Positions 6,429 through 11,179 of a stretch of 11,179 bases of DNA are shown here, piece by piece. Both the position numbers and the translations under genes were made by a program. The notes beneath the pieces are model-generated. The model had not been told where the DNA came from. It worked only from the letters and a program-made list of their open reading frames with translations, and searched no databases. Source of the stretch: Cytophagales bacterium (GTDB lineage: Bacteria; Bacteroidota; Bacteroidia; Cytophagales; UBA9547); contig JAAFJZ010000046.1 of assembly GCA_013298205.1 (NCBI GenBank), positions 1 to 11,179 on the forward strand, given 5' to 3'. Position 1 is the first letter of the stretch. Each line of letters starts with the position of its first letter.

Positions 6429-6579
6429 ATTTTTTTCTTTTGAAGTGATTATAATAGATGCCAAATTTTATTTAGTTCTTGAATGTCCGAAATGATTGAA
6501 TTATGTTGAGCTTTTACTATAATCTGATTCAAATAATAATTCTGGCGAATATTCGGTTTGATTGAAAAAAATATAATTT
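6429..6579. other. rhuM upstream region
   Basis: AT-rich leader and presumed promoter of rhuM. No exact TAnnTTTG appears on the minus strand; the closest is TAAAATTTG with a 3-base spacer near 6455-6463. No gene is visible. Confidence 0.3.
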
Positions 6580-6627
6580 GCAATTTATTCAAAAGAACAA
6601 CAATCTATGAATTTGATAAAGTATTTT
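6580..6627 (+). repeat. Right copy of 48-base direct repeat flanking rhuM
   Basis: Starts GCAATTTATTCAAAAGAACA and ends AAAGTATTTT, with 6 mismatches to 5179-5226 and no gaps. It marks the upstream side of rhuM, so rhuM and the hairpins may be one inserted or duplicated unit, or the repeats may be remains of a larger dispersed family. Confidence 0.65.
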
Positions 6628-6632
6628 AATTT

Positions 6633-6701
6633 TCTGAGAATAATCTTATAAAACTAGAAATTTATCCCGAAAGAAAAGGTGTTTTACCTCGTTACATCTA
6701 A
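6633..6701 (+). pseudogene. Possible orphan C-terminal coding scrap
   Basis: A plus-strand open stretch reads ENNLIKLEIYPERKGVLPRY and ends with TAA at 6699-6701. It has natural-looking residue use but starts just after the right repeat and has no start codon. It may be the tail of a gene cut off at the island edge. Not recognised, and short enough to be chance. Confidence 0.2.
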
Positions 6702-6775
6702 ACAAAAACTCGGCTCTATTTGCTTAATTACCAGCCTTTAAATTCAGAAATGCATAAAAATTGTTAAGATTTTGA

Positions 6776-6868
6776 TATGTTTGCGTAAGGGATAGACTGA
6801 AAAGCCCGCAGTGAGGTACGAACGAGGACTTGTAGCGATAGCCCGACCCGATAGGGTACGCCCAAATA
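6776..6868 (+). ncRNA. GC-rich structured intergenic element (possibly Flavo-1-like)
   Basis: A conspicuously GC-rich block in AT-rich surroundings. The outer arms GCGT (6783-6786) and ACGC (6858-6861) pair, helped by flanking TTT/AAA. Inside are GGGATAG, two copies of AGCCCG (near 6802-6808 and 6840-6845), the CGCAGTGAGG and ACGAACGAGG steps, and a closing CCC-gata-GGG hairpin (6847-6856). I have seen this word order in many Bacteroidetes intergenic spaces, and it may correspond to the Flavo-1 RNA motif; that name is from memory and unverified. A TATGTTTG (6776-6783) matching the Bacteroidetes -7 element overlaps its left edge, but no -33 TTTG is properly placed. It has no long ORF. Confidence 0.45.
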
Positions 6869-6877
6869 TTTGTTAGA

Positions 6878-6942
6878 ATTCTGATTTTGTACGAAAAGCT
6901 TTGGAGCAAATTGAAATAATTAAAAACGACATTGAGGCATGA
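6878..6942 (+). pseudogene. Possible 3' end of a lost gene coupled to rlmN
   Basis: After an in-frame TAG, the codons read DFVRKALEQIEIIKNDIEA and end in a TGA that overlaps the rlmN ATG by 4 bases. A helical, charged end with coupled stop/start is what the last codons of an upstream operon gene look like. Only some 20 codons remain, so it is a weak call and not assigned to a family. Confidence 0.22.
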
Positions 6943-8000
6943 TTTTACAGGCAGAAGAAGAGAAAATAGACATTCGCTCATTGAGCAAGAGCGAAATTTT
7001 AGGTGTTTTTACCCAAATGGGCGAAAAATCTTTCCGTGCCAATCAGGTCATGGAATGGCTTTGGGAAAAATCTGTTTATGATTTTGATTCTATGACCAAT
7101 CTTTCGCTTGCGGTTAGAGAAAAGCTAAAACAAACTTTCATTATCCATAAAGCGCAAACTGAAACTGTGCAAAAAAGCAAGGATGGGACGATAAAAACGG
7201 GTTTTAGGTTAAAAGATAATAACCTTGTAGAAGGTGTTTTGATACCCACCGAGGAGCGAGTTACGGCTTGTATTTCTTCTCAAGTCGGTTGCTCTTTGTC
7301 TTGCAAATTTTGTGCAACAGGTTATTTGGAGAAAAGCAGAAATCTTGAAGCTTCTGAAATTTATGATCAAGTTGTACAGATTAAAAATCAGGCATTAGAG
7401 ATTTATAATCAGCCACTTACGAATATCGTTTATATGGGTATGGGTGAGCCTTTGTTGAATTATAAAAATGTGTTGAAATCGGTCGAAAAAATTACTTCTG
7501 AAGAGGGTTTGCATATTGCTTCTCGCAGAATCACTGTTTCCACTGCAGGAATCGCAAAAATGATAAAAAAACTAGGAGATGACCAAGTGAAATTTAACCT
7601 TGCGCTTTCTCTTCATGCTGCCAATGATGCCAAACGAAATACGATTATGCCGATAAACGAATCGAATAATTTGGAGGCACTGAAAGAGGCTTTGTTGTAT
7701 TTTTATGACAAAACGGGTACGCCTGTCTCTTTTGAATATTGCGTTTTCAACAATTTTAATGACACTTTAAAAGATGCTGAAGAGCTTTTTGCTTGGATGC
7801 ATGATATTCCTACAAGATTAACCAATTTGATAGAATACAACCCAATAGATGCCACAGGTTTTCAAAATGCGGACACGGATAAGATAGCTAAAATCAAGAA
7901 ATACCTTGAAGATAGAAAGGTAAATGTGCAAATAAGGCGTTCGAGAGGTAAAGATATAGATGGAGCCTGTGGACAATTAGCTGGTAAAAACGCAAAATAA
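6939..8000 (+). CDS. rlmN: Dual-specificity 23S rRNA / tRNA adenine-2 methyltransferase RlmN
   Basis: A 353-residue radical-SAM enzyme that methylates C2 of A2503 in 23S rRNA and, in studied homologues, A37 of some tRNAs; cytosolic, aiding ribosome fidelity. The [4Fe-4S] cluster motif CSLSCKFC gives C118, C122 and C125. C111-region TACISSQVGC, the SAM-binding GMGEPLLNY (167-175) and RRITVSTAGI are all present. The C-terminal GACGQL carries C344, the Cys that forms the methylene-bound intermediate together with its mate in the same family. Length and ends are typical. The start ATG overlaps the TGA of a preceding short open stretch (ATGA), with GAGG one base upstream, so the true original start could depend on a lost upstream gene. 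A glycosyltransferase gene follows after 9 bases, probably in one transcript. Confidence 0.96.
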   Translation: MILQAEEEKIDIRSLSKSEILGVFTQMGEKSFRANQVMEWLWEKSVYDFDSMTNLSLAVREKLKQTFIIHKAQTETVQKSKDGTIKTGFRLKDNNLVEGVLIPTEERVTACISSQVGCSLSCKFCATGYLEKSRNLEASEIYDQVVQIKNQALEIYNQPLTNIVYMGMGEPLLNYKNVLKSVEKITSEEGLHIASRRITVSTAGIAKMIKKLGDDQVKFNLALSLHAANDAKRNTIMPINESNNLEALKEALLYFYDKTGTPVSFEYCVFNNFNDTLKDAEELFAWMHDIPTRLTNLIEYNPIDATGFQNADTDKIAKIKKYLEDRKVNVQIRRSRGKDIDGACGQLAGKNAK

Positions 8001-8009
8001 GTTGGGCAA

Positions 8010-9197
8010 ATGAATATTTTTTATGTTATGTCTTGGTATCCCGATAGCCCGGAATCTATTGCGGGCATTTTCTCAAAAGAACAGGTTCATGCTTTGGCTC
8101 GAAAATACCCGGAACATAATTTTGGTGTTTATTTTTGGGGAAACGATGATAAAAGTTTACAACTTTGGATTAGAAATCCATTAGAAAATGTATTCAAAAT
8201 TATTCGTTTTTTTTCAAGAAAACCTTCTAAAAATCAAGTAAAGCCTAATTTGACTGAATATTTTTTTCCGGCCCTAACTTGGTCGCAAAAAATAATATAT
8301 GGCAATATTTTTACCCAAACGCAAAATGCGCATAAAGCCCTAGTTCTGTTTGAAAATCAGTATGGAAAACCCAGTCTTATACACGCACACGTAGGCTACA
8401 AAGGTGGGTATATAGCGATGAAATTGGCAAAAAAACACCAACTCAAATACCTTATTACAGAACACATGGGGCCTTTCCCTTTTTACAACTTAATTAAAAA
8501 CGGAAATCTTTTTCCAAGACTTATGGAAGCATATCAAAATTCGAGTTTGAACATAGCTGTAAGTGCATATTTGGAAAATGAAATGAAAAAATTTCAGATT
8601 CCTAATACGACTGTTATTCCTAATTTAATAGATGAGAATTTTTTTGTTCCACATACAGAAACAAATGCAAACCAGCATTTTACCTTTTTTTCTCTTTCAA
8701 GATTAGTTAAAGGAAAAGGATTTGAATGCTTGCTTTTGGCATTTAAGTTGGTTGTAGAAAAACATCCCAAAACCATACTCAAAATCGGTGGAGATGGTGA
8801 GTTAAAATCAACATTAATCTCACTTTCTCAAAGCTATAACTTAGCAAACCATGTGATTTGGCTTGGAAATATAGATCGAGAAGAGGTGAGAGTTAATATG
8901 CAAAATTGTGATGCTTTTGTTTTGGCTAGCGAATACGAAACGATGGGCATCGCTTATGTGGAGGCTTTGGCGTGTGGCAAACCAATAGTAGCTACAAAAT
9001 GTGGCGGACCAGAATCTACCGTAAATACCCAAAACGGGTTTTTGGCAGAAGTAAATCAACCAAAAGACATAGCGGATAAAATGATTTTAATGATAGAAAA
9101 TTATCATTTATTTGATAAAGATGAAATCAGAAATGATTTTTTGAAACGATTTTCTAGCCATGTAATCTGTGAAAAGTTAATGCAAGCGTATGTTTGA
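8010..9197 (+). CDS. GT4-family glycosyltransferase
   Basis: A 395-residue retaining glycosyltransferase with the two-Rossmann GT-B fold. The N-terminal acceptor domain starts MNIFYVMSWYPDSPESIAGI and includes a typical IHAHVGYKGGYIAMKLAK segment (about 125-143) and an ITEHMGPFPF turn. The C-terminal nucleotide-sugar domain has FFSLSRLVKGKGFECLLLAF, the GGDGEL loop, and the EX7E motif at E310 and E318 in SEYETMGIAYVEALACGKPI. Members build surface polysaccharide, lipopolysaccharide or glycolipids; donor and acceptor cannot be predicted. It has no signal peptide or membrane span and is likely cytosolic or peripheral at the inner membrane. It starts 9 bases after rlmN and probably shares its transcript, though the functions are unrelated. 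The gene looks intact. Confidence 0.93.
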   Translation: MNIFYVMSWYPDSPESIAGIFSKEQVHALARKYPEHNFGVYFWGNDDKSLQLWIRNPLENVFKIIRFFSRKPSKNQVKPNLTEYFFPALTWSQKIIYGNIFTQTQNAHKALVLFENQYGKPSLIHAHVGYKGGYIAMKLAKKHQLKYLITEHMGPFPFYNLIKNGNLFPRLMEAYQNSSLNIAVSAYLENEMKKFQIPNTTVIPNLIDENFFVPHTETNANQHFTFFSLSRLVKGKGFECLLLAFKLVVEKHPKTILKIGGDGELKSTLISLSQSYNLANHVIWLGNIDREEVRVNMQNCDAFVLASEYETMGIAYVEALACGKPIVATKCGGPESTVNTQNGFLAEVNQPKDIADKMILMIENYHLFDKDEIRNDFLKRFSSHVICEKLMQAYV

Positions 9198-9377
9198 TTA
9201 AAATAAGTTTAATCTTTGAATTTTAAAGTAACGTTATAAAAATACTTTTTTTTAATTTATTAGAAAATTTATTTTTATATCCCACCTTCAAAAGCTCTTT
9301 AAATTATTTTGATTTCATTTGTTTTGTATTAATTTTACTTTTAATAAAAAGTGCAAAAATAGTCTTAAAAATCTTAT
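9198..9377. other. AT-rich intergenic region
   Basis: A 180-base gap. A short stem GATTAAA/TTTAATC (9196-9202 with 9208-9214) overlaps the glycosyltransferase stop and could be a weak terminator. TACTTTTA at 9336-9343 approximates a -7 element for the next gene, but TTTG sequences lie at the wrong distance. No gene or RNA is visible. Confidence 0.3.
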
Positions 9378-10310
9378 TTGAAAAAGCTAAAATATTGGAT
9401 TCAAAGTTACTTCGGGTTTTCTCAAAAAGAAGCCAATGGGGTTATAATGCTGGTTTTAGTAATGATATTGTTTCTGTTTTTGCCACATTTTTACTTTTTA
9501 TACCTTTCGCAAAAAAATCAAGAATATAGTTCTAATCCTAAAGAAGAAAGATATTTGGATAGTATATTAGTTTCTTTAGAAATCAAAAAAAAGATTTTTT
9601 TAAAGAATGAATATCCTGAGAAAATTAAAGAAAATAGACCCTTAAAGCTTTTTGTTTTTGATCCCAACTCAGCCTCAGAAAATCAATTTTTAGAACTAGG
9701 AATAGAAAATTGGATGTGTAAAAGGATTATTAAATTTAGAGAAAAAGGAGGAAAATTCTATAAAAAAGCTGATTTACTCAAAATTTATGATTTCCCAGCT
9801 CTTACGTACAAAAAACTAGAACCTTACATTGAAATTAAACTACCCGAAAAGAAAATTTTTGATAACAAATTTGATTCAAAATCTATAAAAGCCAATGAGA
9901 CGATTTCGTTGATAAAGGATGTAAATTTAATGAATGAAACAGATTGGCAGAAAATAAATGGAATTGGGCAAGTTTTAGCATCAAGAATAATTAAATATCG
10001 CAATAAGTTGGGCGGTTTTGTATCAGAAAAACAACTTTCAGAAGTTTATGGCTTAGATAGTTTGCTTGGTAATGATATTGCTCAAAGCCATTACATAGAA
10101 AAAGGTTTCACTCCTAATCAGCTAAATATCAATACTGCAACCTACCAAGATTTCATTTCACATCCTTATTTTGATTCTAAAAAAGCAAATTTTATAATCA
10201 ATTACCGCAAACAGCATGGCAACTTTTTAAATTTATATGAGCTTTCAAATATTATACCATTAAATAATAATTGGATTGAAAAAATCAAGCCTTACCTAAA
10301 AGTAGATTAA
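9378..10310 (+). CDS. Membrane-anchored triple helix-hairpin-helix protein (ComEA-like repeats)
   Basis: A 310-residue protein. One strong membrane span (residues about 21-43) follows a short basic amphipathic start; the remainder carries three ComEA/PsbU-type helix-hairpin-helix units at about 95-152, 181-236 and 249-306. The second is the most classic (INGIGQVLASRIIKYRNKLG). HhH units usually bind DNA without sequence specificity, so a role in DNA uptake or handling at the membrane is plausible but unproven. The architecture is a known Bacteroidetes hypothetical-protein type. The start is TTG at 9378-9380, because the frame is closed by TAA at 9366-9368 and the next in-frame ATG (residue 24) would cut the membrane span. 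The gene is not tightly linked to its neighbours: 180 bases before and 141 after. Confidence 0.85.
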   Translation: MKKLKYWIQSYFGFSQKEANGVIMLVLVMILFLFLPHFYFLYLSQKNQEYSSNPKEERYLDSILVSLEIKKKIFLKNEYPEKIKENRPLKLFVFDPNSASENQFLELGIENWMCKRIIKFREKGGKFYKKADLLKIYDFPALTYKKLEPYIEIKLPEKKIFDNKFDSKSIKANETISLIKDVNLMNETDWQKINGIGQVLASRIIKYRNKLGGFVSEKQLSEVYGLDSLLGNDIAQSHYIEKGFTPNQLNINTATYQDFISHPYFDSKKANFIINYRKQHGNFLNLYELSNIIPLNNNWIEKIKPYLKVD

Positions 10311-10397
10311 TTGATTTGGCATTTTCTCATAATTACATTGCCGATTAAAACTATCAAATAAATATACAAAAAATTTTTTCAATACGAATCCTTAACC

Positions 10398-10405
10398 TAC
10401 CTTTG
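10398..10405 (+). promoter_or_regulatory. atpD: Bacteroidetes-type -7 element before atpD
   Basis: TACCTTTG is an exact match to the TAnnTTTG -7 consensus used by the Bacteroidetes primary sigma factor. It sits 46 bases before the atpD ATG, leaving a leader of roughly 40 bases. The -33 position (about 10374-10379) has TTTTTC rather than TTTG, so that half is weak. Confidence 0.6.
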
Positions 10406-10451
10406 CAAACATTTTATAAAAATTCAATTCAATAACAATCATATACACGCA

Positions 10452-11179
10452 ATGGCTAACATTGGTAAAGTAACACAGGTAATCGGTCCAGTAGTGGACA
10501 TAAGTTTTGAAGGCGCAGGCTCTAAAGTTCCAAAAATATTTGATAGTCTTGAAGTTACTAAAAAAAACGGTCAAAAAATTGTTTTAGAATGCCAACAACA
10601 TTTGGGCGAGTCAAGAATTAGAACCATTGCTATGGATTCGACAGATGGTTTAAGCAGAGGAATGGAAGTTATTGATTTAGGTACTCCTATTTCTGTTCCA
10701 GTAGGAGATGATGTAAAAGGTCGTTTGTTTAATGTAGTTGGTCAGGCAATTGACGGTATTCCACAACCCAAAGGCGATAAAAAATATCCTATTCACCGTC
10801 CAGCACCTACATTTGATGAGCTTTCTACTTCCTCTGAAGTGTTATATACAGGTATCAAAGTAATAGATTTGCTTGAGCCGTATGTAAAAGGAGGAAAAAT
10901 CGGTTTATTTGGTGGAGCTGGTGTAGGTAAAACAGTTTTAATTATGGAGTTGGTAAATAATATTGCCAAAGCTTATGCTGGTTTATCTGTTTTTGCGGGT
11001 GTAGGTGAAAGAACTAGAGAAGGCAATGATCTTTTGAGAGAATTTTTGGAATCTGATGTAATTAATTACAGTAAAGAATTTAAACATTCAATGGAAGAAG
11101 GCGGATGGGACTTAAGCAAAGTAAAGCAAGAAGATTTGGCTACATCACAGGCTACATTGGTATTTGGTCAAATGAACGA
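10452..11179 (+). CDS. atpD: ATP synthase F1 subunit beta (5' part, runs off the window)
   Basis: The first 242 codons of the catalytic F1 beta subunit, which makes ATP from ADP and phosphate at the cytosolic face of the inner membrane. The N-terminal beta-barrel starts MANIGKVTQVIGPVVDISF. The P-loop is GGAGVGKT (154-161), followed by FAGVGERTREGNDLL (181-195) with the catalytic Glu and Arg region. Residues about 203-233 (VINYSKEFKHSMEEGGWDL and on) are an extra loop before the ATLVFGQMNE block that E. coli-type beta subunits lack; it is typical of Bacteroidetes. There is no Shine-Dalgarno; the leader is A/T/C-rich. The stop lies beyond 11179, so this entry is partial. Not in an atp operon on its left side, as the preceding gene is unrelated; atpC may follow. 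Confidence 0.97.
   Translation, partial: MANIGKVTQVIGPVVDISFEGAGSKVPKIFDSLEVTKKNGQKIVLECQQHLGESRIRTIAMDSTDGLSRGMEVIDLGTPISVPVGDDVKGRLFNVVGQAIDGIPQPKGDKKYPIHRPAPTFDELSTSSEVLYTGIKVIDLLEPYVKGGKIGLFGGAGVGKTVLIMELVNNIAKAYAGLSVFAGVGERTREGNDLLREFLESDVINYSKEFKHSMEEGGWDLSKVKQEDLATSQATLVFGQMN

Noticed and set aside
6724..6981. 85-codon minus-strand ORF across the rlmN start
   Set aside because: It runs antisense through the GC-rich structured element and the rlmN start codons, has Ser/Phe/Leu-rich random composition and no ribosome-binding site.
9196..9214. Intrinsic terminator after the glycosyltransferase gene
   Set aside because: The stem is 7 bp, all but one pair A-T, overlaps the stop codon and has no clean T tract; too weak for a call.
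10392..10574. 60-codon minus-strand ORF over the atpD start
   Set aside because: Antisense to the conserved AtpD N-terminus and its promoter; random composition.

Overview
The window looks like a piece of a Bacteroidetes (Bacteroidota) chromosome. The DNA is very AT-rich, start sites have A-rich leaders rather than Shine-Dalgarno sequences, and a TAnnTTTG -7 element precedes atpD. The AtpD fragment carries the extra loop typical of Bacteroidetes beta subunits, and a membrane-anchored triple helix-hairpin-helix protein of a Bacteroidetes type lies beside it. The genus cannot be fixed from the sequence.

Left part (1-4102, all minus strand): a compact run of genes read from 4102 down to 5. In order of transcription these are a SAM-dependent methyltransferase-like protein, an AlkB-type 2-oxoglutarate/Fe(II) dioxygenase, a 563-residue AAA/ABC-type ATPase with a DUF3696-like tail, and a partner protein split into two overlapping ORFs (924-262 and 265-5). 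Gaps are 19, 24 and 6 bases, then a 4-base overlap. The two final ORFs appear to be one protein broken by a -1 frame change at a T TTA AAG heptamer. The ATPase plus partner pair looks like a candidate defence module; this is inference.

Middle (4103-6938): a scrap yard of mobile and defence DNA. It holds a truncated ISL3-family transposase (+), a C-terminal scrap of what looks like another transposase (-), the N-terminal 65 or so residues of a DNA-methyltransferase-like protein (-), two perfect tandem hairpins, and an intact RhuM-family gene (-) flanked by a 48-base imperfect direct repeat. Runs of 'AATTCACAACTC'-type text lie around RhuM and also form codons at its N-terminus. A GC-rich, probably structured element (about 6776-6868) lies before rlmN.

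Right part (6939-11179, all plus strand): ordinary core genome. It holds rlmN (23S rRNA/tRNA m2A methyltransferase), a GT4 glycosyltransferase 9 bases downstream, the triple helix-hairpin-helix membrane protein, and the 5' two thirds of a half-kilobase-plus atpD that runs off the window. The sharp change at about 6.7-6.9 kb, from a minus-strand accessory region to plus-strand housekeeping genes, suggests an island boundary.
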